Counted from the first letter of the stretch, positions 1 through 5,160 are shown. The stretch is DNA of 5,365 nucleotides from Sphingomonadaceae bacterium (GCA_019454625.1 JACFNY010000161.1:1-5365), one strand, 5' to 3'. The notes: generated by a model from the letters alone, not told the origin. A program made the numbers and translations.

Positions 1-328
1 GCCCGAAACCCCGCCGCGCGCGGGCGACGCGCTGTTCTGGCAGAGCGCGTACTACCGCGTCGTGCGGCAGGGCGACTGGAAGCTGCAAGTGACGGAGCGG
101 CCGAAGAAGACATGGCTGTTCGACCTCGCCGCCGACCCCACCGAGAAGGTCAACCTCGCCGACAGCGAGCCCGCGCGCGTCGCGGCGATGACGGCGCTGC
201 TCGACGCCCACCGCAAGGCCGGTCGCACGCCGCTCTATCCGCACACGATCGAGGCCCCGGTCGCGATCGACAGGACGCTCGCCGAGCGCGCCCGCCCCGG
301 CAACGAATACGTCTACTGGCCCAACTGA
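1..328 (+). CDS. Sulfatase (arylsulfatase-type), C-terminal part only
   Basis: This is the 3' end of a gene whose start lies left of the window. The frame is open from base 2 and gives 108 residues before a TGA at 326-328. Two stretches mark the C-terminal subdomain of alkaline-phosphatase-superfamily sulfatases: YYRVVRQGDWKLQV, and shortly after it TWLFDLAADPTEKVNLA (the 'R-x-GDWKL ... LFDLxxDPxExxNLA' signature). The chain ends YVYWPN. The family hydrolyses sulfate esters and needs a formylglycine made from Cys or Ser in a C/S-x-P-x-R motif; that motif and any signal peptide lie outside the window, so substrate, class and export cannot be judged. The neighbour on the opposite strand encodes a formylglycine-generating enzyme, which supports the call. 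The last 16 bases overlap the end of that convergent gene. A start at the GTG at 62 would remove most of the protein and is not credible. Confidence 0.88.
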   Translation, partial: PETPPRAGDALFWQSAYYRVVRQGDWKLQVTERPKKTWLFDLAADPTEKVNLADSEPARVAAMTALLDAHRKAGRTPLYPHTIEAPVAIDRTLAERARPGNEYVYWPN

Positions 329-1194
329 GCCGCCACGTCCTTCGCGATGCGGAAGCCGACGTGGCTCGCAGAGAAATGCTCCTCCTCGGGCTGGCGCGCG
401 GCGGGCCGGTAGCGGCGGCAGAAGTTCTCCGAGCAGAGGTAGGAGCCGCCCTTGATCGTGCGCGTGCCCTCGCCATAGGGCGTGTCGGTGATTTCCCAAA
501 CGTTGCCGATCATGTCGTAGAGGCCGATGCGGCTCGGCGGGAAGCAGCCGACCGGCGCGCGACCGGTGAAGCCGTCGGCCGCCTTCTGCTCCTCCGGGAA
601 CAACCCCTGCCACGTGTTCGCGACCGGCGCCCTGTCCGGGCGGTAAGCCCCCGCTTCCTGATCGCCGCCCTTCGGCAGGCCGAGCGACGCGGCATATTCC
701 CATTCGACCTCGCTCGGCAGCCGCCCGCCTGCCCATGCCGCATAGGCCTCGGCGTCCGCGGGCGAGACATGAACCACGGGATTGCGCCCGCGCCCGGCGA
801 TGTCCGAGCCCGGCCCCTCCGGCGTCCGCCACGTCGCCCCGCGCACCAGCCGCCACGGCCGCGCCTCGCCGCCCTCCGGCGTCGTGAACACCGCCGAGCC
901 GCCGTCGGCATCGCCTGCCGTGCGCTCCGCATCGGTCACGTGGCCGGTCGCCTTCACGAACGCCGCGAACTGGTCGTTGGTCACCTCGTGCGCCTGGATG
1001 CGGAACGCGCCGACGTGCAGCGACAGCTCGGGGCGCTCCTCGGGATAGCGCGGCGCGGCGCCCTTGACGAAGCGCCCCTCCGGCACATCCACGAACGCGC
1101 CGAGCCGGTCGGCGGGTATCCCGCACGCCGCCTCGCCTCCCCGCTCGCCGCACGCGGAGAGCGCCGCAAGAGCGACGAGGGCGATCCGCCTCAA
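313..1194 (-). CDS. Formylglycine-generating enzyme (SUMF1/FGE family), probable lipoprotein
   Basis: FGE oxidises the active-site Cys of sulfatases to formylglycine using oxygen and copper. From the TTG at 1194 the protein has 293 residues. The start gives a short lipoprotein signal, RRIALVALAALSAC, with lipobox Cys15, followed directly by the FGE domain (FVDVPEGRFVKG). Signatures in order: WRTPEGP (about 122-128), GGRLPSEVEWEYAA (156-169), NTWQGLFP (193-200), GLYDMIGNVWE (224-234), KGGSYLCSENFC (248-259), SASHVGFR (275-282). Cys254 and Cys259 (codons 433-435 and 418-420) match the CxxxxC copper/catalytic pair of known FGEs (human Cys336/Cys341), which many SUMF1-domain relatives such as EgtB lack. 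It should therefore be catalytically competent. The TTG overlaps the TGA of the tetR-like gene (TTGA), suggesting translational coupling, and no good ribosome-binding site is seen. The only other upstream in-frame start, GTG at 1281, would put 29 Arg/Ala/Gly-rich residues before the signal. The 3' end overlaps the sulfatase gene by 16 bases. Confidence 0.88.
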   Translation of the reverse strand: MRRIALVALAALSACGERGGEAACGIPADRLGAFVDVPEGRFVKGAAPRYPEERPELSLHVGAFRIQAHEVTNDQFAAFVKATGHVTDAERTAGDADGGSAVFTTPEGGEARPWRLVRGATWRTPEGPGSDIAGRGRNPVVHVSPADAEAYAAWAGGRLPSEVEWEYAASLGLPKGGDQEAGAYRPDRAPVANTWQGLFPEEQKAADGFTGRAPVGCFPPSRIGLYDMIGNVWEITDTPYGEGTRTIKGGSYLCSENFCRRYRPAARQPEEEHFSASHVGFRIAKDVAAQLGQ

Positions 1195-1808
1195 AGCCCG
1201 AGCAGCCGCTCGACGGCGATCCGCATCGCCGCCTCCGCGTCCTCCGGCGTCAGCTTCTGGTCCTGCCGCAGGCGCTGCCACGACTGGAAGCCGGTGATCA
1301 TCTCGAGCGCGGCGAACAGCGCCGGGTTCGAGCGGACCTCCGCCGGAAAAATCGCCTGCAAGGCCGCGCGCTCCATCGCGAGGAAGCGGTGGTGGCCGTC
1401 CATCAGGTATTCGGACTGGAAACGGCGCACGCCCGCCGCGACCTTGAAGGGCATCACCCGCTCGTAGATGCGCGCGCGGCGCGTGACGAGTTCCGCCGCC
1501 CGGCCCTGCCAGTCGCGCGCTTCGAACGGCGTCATCACCATCGGCAGGATGTCCGCCTCCAGCTTCGCCATCAGCTCGCGGTAGAGGCTGTCCATCTCCT
1601 CGAAATGCCGGAACACCGTGCGCAGCGAGACGCCCGCCGCCTCGGCGACGGTCGCCGCGCTCGGGTTCATGTCGCCGTCCCGGATCACGTCCAGCATCGC
1701 CGCGACGATCTGCGCGCGGCTCCGCTCGCTCCGCAGCCGCCGTCCGTCGACGCTCTCCTCGCGGTCCTCGCCGCGCGGCACCAGCCGGGTCACCTTTGTC
1801 TTGCTCAT
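1191..1808 (-). CDS. TetR-family transcriptional regulator
   Basis: A 205-residue protein, the normal size for TetR repressors: dimeric DNA-binding proteins whose C-terminal domain senses a small ligand. After a charged N-terminal tail (residues 1-29) comes the helix-turn-helix domain: first helix RAQIVAAMLDVIRDGD (31-46), then ATVAEAAGVSLRTVFRHFEEMDSLYREL (about 52-79), where the recognition helix is SLRTVFRHF. The remainder is helical and variable, so the ligand cannot be guessed. I chose ATG 1808 over the upstream in-frame start at 1862 because AAGGG (CCCTT at 1816-1820) sits 7 bases before it, and because the 1862 start would lie inside the methyltransferase gene. It begins 22 bases after the methyltransferase stop and its TGA overlaps the FGE start, so the three genes read as one operon. 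Autoregulation of the 2458-2604 promoter region is the natural guess but is not shown. Confidence 0.9.
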   Translation of the reverse strand: MSKTKVTRLVPRGEDREESVDGRRLRSERSRAQIVAAMLDVIRDGDMNPSAATVAEAAGVSLRTVFRHFEEMDSLYRELMAKLEADILPMVMTPFEARDWQGRAAELVTRRARIYERVMPFKVAAGVRRFQSEYLMDGHHRFLAMERAALQAIFPAEVRSNPALFAALEMITGFQSWQRLRQDQKLTPEDAEAAMRIAVERLLGL

Positions 1809-1815
1809 CGTGAGG

Positions 1816-1820
1816 CCCTT
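1816..1820 (-). promoter_or_regulatory. Ribosome-binding site of the TetR-family gene
   Basis: CCCTT on the plus strand reads AAGGG in the mRNA, 7 bases before ATG 1808. It decides the start in favour of 1808. It lies inside the 22-base spacer after the methyltransferase stop and inside an 11-base sequence (GATGTAAGGGC) that recurs in the divergent control region. Confidence 0.7.
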
Positions 1821-1830
1821 ACATCCGCAA

Positions 1831-2457
1831 TTACGAGGGCACCGCCGAGCCCCAGCTTGCAAAACCTGCGAAGCGGGGCGTCGAGGGCAGGTACATGGTT
1901 TCGATACGATCGACGCGGAAACCGGTTCCCGCCAGCATGGCGGCGGGGTCCCGCGTCAGGTGGCAGCCGCCGAAAAGCCGTCGCCACACGGGCTCGATGC
2001 GCTGCTGCCGGCGCGCGACGTTCGCATCGGGCGCGAGGCCATGCTCGGAGAACAGCACGCGGCCGCCCGGCTTCAGCACCCGCCGCACCTCGCGCAGCGC
2101 GCCCTGCCAATCCGGGATCGTGCACAGCACGAACGTCACCACCGCCGTGTCGATGCTGGCGTCCGCGAGCGGAAGGCGTTCCGCGCCCGTCTCGTGGAAC
2201 TGCACCCGGTCCGCGATGCCGGTGCCCTGCGCGCGCCGCCGGGCGCGCGCGACCATGCCCGGCGCGGGCTCCACGGCGTGAAGCCGCGCGACGCGCGCCG
2301 GATCGTAGAAACCGAAGTTCGTCCCCGAACCGCAGCCGAGTTCGAGCACCTCCCCCGCCGCTGCGGGCACGACCTTGGCGCGCTGCCGCATGACCGGTTT
2401 CGACGCGCAGGCGCACGACACGATCGCCGGCACCGCATAGCGTTCCCACAGCCCCAT
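1831..2457 (-). CDS. Class I SAM-dependent methyltransferase, METTL7/TMT1-like
   Basis: A 208-residue protein that transfers a methyl group from S-adenosylmethionine to an unknown acceptor. SAM-binding motif I is VLELGCGSGTN (37-47). The acidic post-I motif is AVEPAPGM (61-68), followed by GAERLPLADASIDTAVVTFVLC (91-112) and REVRRVLKPGGRVLFSEHG (122-140). The C-terminal part, EPVWRRLFGGCHLTR (155-169), resembles the P-x-W-x-x-LF-x-GC-x-LTR segment of animal METTL7 proteins (TMT1, which methylate thiols), and the VLC...EHG pattern agrees. This resemblance is from memory of the family. The N-terminus holds Cys15 and Cys17 (IVSCACASKP), a region that in relatives precedes the SAM site. There is no signal peptide, so it should be cytosolic. 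ATG 2457 is chosen because GGGAGG lies 7 bases upstream; the frame extends open to 2799, but that extension is Arg-rich and runs into nhaA. It is first in the operon with the TetR and FGE genes. Confidence 0.88.
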   Translation of the reverse strand: MGLWERYAVPAIVSCACASKPVMRQRAKVVPAAAGEVLELGCGSGTNFGFYDPARVARLHAVEPAPGMVARARRRAQGTGIADRVQFHETGAERLPLADASIDTAVVTFVLCTIPDWQGALREVRRVLKPGGRVLFSEHGLAPDANVARRQQRIEPVWRRLFGGCHLTRDPAAMLAGTGFRVDRIETMYLPSTPRFAGFASWGSAVPS

Positions 2458-2464
2458 TCGCGTG

Positions 2465-2470
2465 CCTCCC
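2465..2470 (-). promoter_or_regulatory. Strong ribosome-binding site of the methyltransferase gene
   Basis: CCTCCC on the plus strand reads GGGAGG in the mRNA, 7 bases before ATG 2457. It fixes the start of the methyltransferase and argues against the longer open frame upstream. Confidence 0.8.
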
Positions 2471-2547
2471 TGTCTGGATACTCGGGCGCGACATGGATAC
2501 GGGCAAGCGCCCTGTTTCGATAGATGTAAGGGCGGTTTCGGGTTCCC

Positions 2548-2558
2548 GTGCGTCGCAC
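2548..2558. promoter_or_regulatory. 11-base perfect palindrome, candidate operator
   Basis: GTGCG-T-CGCAC is two 5-base arms around a single central T, lying between the divergent genes. The symmetry does not extend beyond 11 bases, which is short for a TetR operator. It could be an operator half or chance in GC-rich DNA. Confidence 0.2.
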
Positions 2559-2592
2559 AGTCCGTTACCCCCGTTCTTGCAATCGGGACAAC

Positions 2593-2597
2593 GGAAG
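2593..2597 (+). promoter_or_regulatory. Ribosome-binding site of nhaA
   Basis: GGAAG lies 7 bases before ATG 2605 and supports that start over the in-frame GTG at 2548, which would add 19 residues unlike NhaA and would begin inside the palindrome. Confidence 0.65.
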
Positions 2598-2604
2598 AGG
2601 CGGG

Positions 2605-3795
2605 ATGGCGGGCGGTCTGCACAATCTGGTGATCGAGCGGCCGCGCTCCGCGCTGCGCGCGTTCCTGCGCACCGAATCCGCAGGCGGCATCGTGCTGATG
2701 GCGGCGGCGGTCGCCGCGCTCGCGGTCGCCAACTCGCCTCTCTCCGCCGCCTATTTCGCGGCGCTCAAGACCGACGTCGGCCCGCTGTCCGTCAGCCACT
2801 GGATCAACGACGGGCTGATGGCGATCTTCTTCCTGCTCGTGGGGCTGGAGGTGAAGCGCGAGTGTCTCGAAGGCCGGCTTTCAACATGGGAGCGCCGCGT
2901 CCTCCCCGGCGCGGCGGCGGCGGGCGGCATGATTGTGCCCGCTATCATCTTCGCCGCGTTCAACATCGGCGATGCCGTCACCATCCGCGGCTGGGCGATC
3001 CCGTCGGCGACCGACATCGCCTTCGCGCTCGGGGTGCTCACCCTGCTCGGCCCGCGCGTTCCCGTGTCGCTCAAGGTGTTCCTCACCGCAGTCGCCATCA
3101 TCGACGATCTCGGCGCCATCGTCATCATCGCCCTGTTCTACACGGACGAACTGAACCTCGCCGCGCTCGCCGCCGCCGTCCTGCTGGTCGCGCTGCTCTA
3201 CGGCTTCAACCGCTTCGGCATCCAGTCGCTCTGGCCCTACATGATCGTCGGCGCGGGCGTGTGGACGGCGATGCTGCTCTCGGGCGTCCACGCGACGCTC
3301 GCGGGCGTCGCGGTCGCGTTCACGATCCCGCTTGCGCCCGCGCATCCCCCCGCACATCTCCACGACGACCGCTTCTCGCCCCTGCTCCGGCTCGAACACG
3401 CCATCGCCGGGTGGGTCGCGTTCGCGATCGTGCCGGTCTTCGGCTTCGCCAATGCCGGTCTCTCGTTCGCGAACGTGACCGCGGACATGCTCGTGAGCCC
3501 GATCGTGCTCGGCATCGCGCTCGGCCTTTTCGTCGGCAAGCAGGTCGGCGTTTTCGGCGTGATCGGGGCGATGAAGGCGCTGCGCCTCGCCGACTATCCG
3601 GCGCAGGCGTCCGCGCTCCAGGTTTACGGCGTGGCGCTGCTCTGCGGCATCGGCTTCACGATGAGCCTGTTCATCGGCGGGCTTTCCTACACCTCCGACA
3701 TCTATCTCGACGAGGTGAAGCTCGGCGTGCTCGGCGGCTCGCTGCTGTCGGGCATCGTCGGCATGGCGGTGCTTTCGATCCCGTCCCGAAACTGA
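2605..3795 (+). CDS. nhaA: Na+/H+ antiporter NhaA
   Basis: An inner-membrane antiporter of 396 residues (E. coli NhaA has 388) that exports Na+ or Li+ in exchange for protons, giving salt and alkaline-pH tolerance. Family signatures are continuous: VANSPL (41-46), INDGLMAIFFLLVGLEVKRE (67-86), ATDIAFALGVLTLLG (135-149), AIIDDLGAI (164-172), SGVHATLAGV (226-235), GKQVG (311-315), CGIGFTMSLFIGGL (347-360). The ion-binding pair is Asp167-Asp168 (E. coli Asp163/164). Asp137, His229 and Lys312 match Asp133, His225 and Lys300, so all key residues are present and the protein should be active. Multiple hydrophobic segments agree with the 12-helix fold. ATG 2605 has GGAAG 7 bases upstream and directly precedes the cytoplasmic N-terminal helix. 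It is a single gene here, diverging from the methyltransferase operon, and its TGA lies 2 bases from the end of tesB, leaving no room for a terminator. Confidence 0.97.
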   Translation: MAGGLHNLVIERPRSALRAFLRTESAGGIVLMAAAVAALAVANSPLSAAYFAALKTDVGPLSVSHWINDGLMAIFFLLVGLEVKRECLEGRLSTWERRVLPGAAAAGGMIVPAIIFAAFNIGDAVTIRGWAIPSATDIAFALGVLTLLGPRVPVSLKVFLTAVAIIDDLGAIVIIALFYTDELNLAALAAAVLLVALLYGFNRFGIQSLWPYMIVGAGVWTAMLLSGVHATLAGVAVAFTIPLAPAHPPAHLHDDRFSPLLRLEHAIAGWVAFAIVPVFGFANAGLSFANVTADMLVSPIVLGIALGLFVGKQVGVFGVIGAMKALRLADYPAQASALQVYGVALLCGIGFTMSLFIGGLSYTSDIYLDEVKLGVLGGSLLSGIVGMAVLSIPSRN

Positions 3796-3797
3796 GT

Positions 3798-4673
3798 TCA
3801 GCCCTTGGCGTGCTTCCGCATCAGCCCTTCCTGCGCGACCGAGGCCACCAGCACCCCGTCGCGGCGGTAGATCAGGCCCCGGTTGAGGCCGCGCGCGGAC
3901 GAGGCGCGCGGGCTGTCCTCCACGTAGAGCAGCCAGTCGTCGATGCGGAACGGCGCATGGAACCAGAGCGCATGGTCGAGGCTGGCGACCTGCATGGAAC
4001 GGTCCCACCACGCGATGTTGTGCGGAAGCTGGCAGGTGGACAGCAGCGTCATGTCCGATGCGTAGGCCAGCATACAGCGGTGCAGCGCCGGGTCGTCCGG
4101 CACGGGCGCGACCGCCCTGAACCAGATGTTCTGATGGGGCGGCCTCGGCCCGCTGCGGCCCGGGATCGACGGATCGACGCGGCGGAAGTCGATCGGGCGT
4201 TCCAGCAGGAAGCGCTCGACATGCTGCGCGGGCACCTCGTCGAGGAACTGCCGCCGCCATTCGTCGTCCGGCATCAGCGTCTCGGGATCGGGCACCGCAG
4301 GCATCTCGAACTGGTGCTCCAGTCCCTCCTCGGGCACCTGGAACGACGCCGCGAGGTTGAAGATCGGGCGGCCGTGCTGGATGGCGATCACCCGCCGCGT
4401 CGAGAAGCTCTTGCCGTCGCGGTCGCGCTCCACCTGGTAGACGACCGGCACGTCGATGTCGCCTTCGCGCATGAAATAGGCGTGCAGGCTGTGCGGCGCG
4501 CGATCCTCCGCGACGGTGCGGCTGGCGGCGACGAGCGCCTGCCCGATCACCTGACCGCCGAACAGGCGCTGGAAGCCCTCCTCGGTGTTGCGCCCGCGGA
4601 AGAGGTTCTCCTCGATGCGTTCGAGGTCGAGCGCGGCGATGAGGTCGCGGACCCGCTCGGCCGCCGGAGACAT
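3798..4673 (-). CDS. tesB: Acyl-CoA thioesterase II (TesB)
   Basis: Hydrolyses acyl-CoA thioesters to free fatty acid and CoA in the cytosol. The 291 residues (E. coli TesB 286) form a double hot-dog fold. Domain one has LFRGRN (24-29), FGGQVIGQALVAA (38-50), HSLHAYFMREGD (61-72) and RDGKSFSTRRV (85-95). Domain two has MLAYASDMTLL (201-211), SLDHALWFHAPF (231-242), ASSARG (257-262) and GVLVASVAQEGLMR (273-286). The catalytic triad of E. coli TesB is Asp204, Thr228 and Gln278; here Asp207 and Gln281 are present, but the Thr is Ser231, a conservative change. ATG 4673 shares its A with the TGA of mce (TGATG), and AAGGA (TCCTT at 4683-4687) lies 9 bases upstream, so it is co-translated with mce. 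The frame stays open upstream to 5114 but only as Arg-rich antiframe sequence over mce. The physiological acyl-CoA is unknown. Confidence 0.96.
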   Translation of the reverse strand: MSPAAERVRDLIAALDLERIEENLFRGRNTEEGFQRLFGGQVIGQALVAASRTVAEDRAPHSLHAYFMREGDIDVPVVYQVERDRDGKSFSTRRVIAIQHGRPIFNLAASFQVPEEGLEHQFEMPAVPDPETLMPDDEWRRQFLDEVPAQHVERFLLERPIDFRRVDPSIPGRSGPRPPHQNIWFRAVAPVPDDPALHRCMLAYASDMTLLSTCQLPHNIAWWDRSMQVASLDHALWFHAPFRIDDWLLYVEDSPRASSARGLNRGLIYRRDGVLVASVAQEGLMRKHAKG

Positions 4674-5095
4674 CAGTGGGCGTCCTTGGGCGTTTCCATC
4701 AGCTCGACGAGAACGCCGCCCATGTCCTTCGGGTGAACGAAGATCACGGGCGTGCCGTGCGCGCCGATGCGCGGCTCGCCGGTGCCGAGCACGGTCGCGC
4801 CCTTCGCCCGCATGTCGTCGCGCGCGGCGATGATGTCCGGCACCTCGAAGCAGACGTGGTGCTGACCGCCCGCCGGGTTCTTCTTCAGGAAACCGTGGAT
4901 CGGCGAGTCGTCGCCGTAGGGCTCGATCAGCTCGATCTGGCTGTTCGGCGTGTCCACGAAGCAGACCCACACGCCCTGCGCGGGCAGCGCGAACTTCTCG
5001 TGGATCTTCGTCGCGCCCAGGAAATCGCGGTAGACCGCGACGGCCTTGTCGATCGAGGGCGTCGCGATCCCGACATGGTTCAGGCGTCCGATCAT
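4673..5095 (-). CDS. mce: Methylmalonyl-CoA epimerase (VOC superfamily)
   Basis: Interconverts (2S)- and (2R)-methylmalonyl-CoA, the step between propionyl-CoA carboxylase and the B12-dependent mutase. The 140-residue length is typical. It has two glyoxalase/VOC modules: LNHVGIATPSIDKAVAVYRD (5-24) to SQIELIEPYGDDSPI (52-66), then GGQHHVCFEVPDI (76-88) to IGAHGTPVIFVHPKDMGG (110-127) and VLVELME (128-134). The metal ligands of the family fit His7, Gln53, His79 or His80, and Glu131. The GAHG...HPKDMGGVLVELME run separates epimerases from ordinary glyoxalases and dioxygenases. ATG 5095 gives the usual N-terminus (MIGRLNH) and has AAGGAGG (CCTCCTT at 5100-5106) 4 bases upstream. It overlaps tesB by TGATG. 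Neither a mutase nor a carboxylase gene is in the window. Its ribosome-binding site lies inside a strong inverted repeat. Confidence 0.95.
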   Translation of the reverse strand: MIGRLNHVGIATPSIDKAVAVYRDFLGATKIHEKFALPAQGVWVCFVDTPNSQIELIEPYGDDSPIHGFLKKNPAGGQHHVCFEVPDIIAARDDMRAKGATVLGTGEPRIGAHGTPVIFVHPKDMGGVLVELMETPKDAH

Positions 5096-5121
5096 AAGGC
5101 CTCCTTCGCGGCATGTTGCAT
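5092..5121 (-). CDS. Possible nine-residue leader peptide before mce
   Basis: An ATG at 5121 in the hairpin loop opens a reading frame, MQHAAKEAL, ending in TGA at 5094-5092. Its stop overlaps the mce start as ATGA, the usual layout for translational coupling. The only purine-rich sequence before it, AAGG at 5134-5137, is 12 bases away and itself in the stem, so initiation would be weak. Translation would open the stem that covers the mce ribosome-binding site. It may equally be chance: it is short and has no known counterpart. Confidence 0.2.
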   Translation of the reverse strand: MQHAAKEAL

Positions 5122-5138
5122 CTGCGAAAGAGGCCTTA
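5095..5138 (-). promoter_or_regulatory. Inverted repeat / mRNA hairpin covering the mce ribosome-binding site
   Basis: In the mce mRNA sense the 5' arm TAAGGCCTCTTTCGC (5138-5124) pairs with GCGAAGGAGGCCTTA (5109-5095) around a 14-base loop. All 15 positions pair in RNA; the single non-Watson-Crick position (5104 with 5129) is a G-U wobble on this strand but a C-A mismatch on the other. The 3' arm contains the whole AAGGAGG Shine-Dalgarno sequence and the A of the start codon, so the folded form should block initiation. There is no T-run after it, so it is not a standard terminator. It could also act at the DNA level as an operator. The geometry is seen directly; the regulatory role is inference. 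Confidence 0.55.
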
Positions 5139-5160
5139 GCGCCGGTGCGCCGCCGGACGC
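5139..5160 (-). terminator. Small GC hairpin after the TonB-dependent receptor gene
   Basis: In the minus-strand transcript GCGTCCGG (5160-5153) pairs with CCGGCGC (5145-5139) with one bulged base and a 7-base loop, starting 7 bases after the receptor stop codon. It could protect or end the receptor mRNA, but no T-run follows and it abuts the larger mce hairpin. Confidence 0.25.

Larger units (their letters stand above)
2458..2604. promoter_or_regulatory. Divergent control region between the methyltransferase operon and nhaA
   Basis: This 147-base gap must carry promoters for both the leftward methyltransferase-tetR-FGE operon and rightward nhaA, and is less GC-rich than its flanks near 2515-2530. 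Features seen: a perfect 11-base palindrome GTGCG-T-CGCAC at 2548-2558; a direct repeat TGGATAC at 2475-2481 and 2494-2500 (19 bases apart); and GATGTAAGGGC at 2523-2533, repeated in inverse orientation before the TetR start. On the minus strand TTGCCC and GAGTAT are spaced by 17 bases (2479-2507) and could be a weak sigma-70 pair, but this would put the transcript start almost on the ribosome-binding site. I could not settle on a convincing -35/-10 pair for nhaA. The control role follows from the layout; the individual sites are guesses. Confidence 0.6.

Noticed and set aside
112..1467. 451-codon open frame on the plus strand
   Set aside because: It is antisense to the FGE and TetR genes, with Arg-rich low-complexity composition; both of those genes have clear family motifs.
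2501..2512. GGGC-AAGC-GCCC mini-hairpin in the divergent region
   Set aside because: A four-base stem with no T-run is too weak to call in GC-rich DNA.
2458..2799. N-terminal extension of the methyltransferase to 2799
   Set aside because: It would overlap nhaA and its control region, and GGGAGG marks ATG 2457 as the start.
2881..4260. 459-codon open frame on the minus strand
   Set aside because: It lies antisense to nhaA and out of frame in tesB, is composed mostly of charged and Arg/Glu/Asp/His residues, and has no recognisable motif.
2493..4736. 747-codon open frame on the plus strand
   Set aside because: It crosses nhaA in the wrong frame and runs antisense to tesB. The product is Arg/Ala/His-rich with no domain signature. 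Such open frames are expected in high-GC DNA opposite real genes.
4674..5114. A fused protein from ATG 5114 through the mce region into tesB
   Set aside because: The tesB frame is open upstream, but the extra 147 residues are an Arg-rich shadow of mce. TesB starts normally at 4673 with its own ribosome-binding site and standard length.
5095..5138. Reading the mce hairpin as an intrinsic terminator of the receptor gene
   Set aside because: No T-run follows; the stem runs straight into the mce start codon. Attenuation remains possible, but a standard terminator is not supported.
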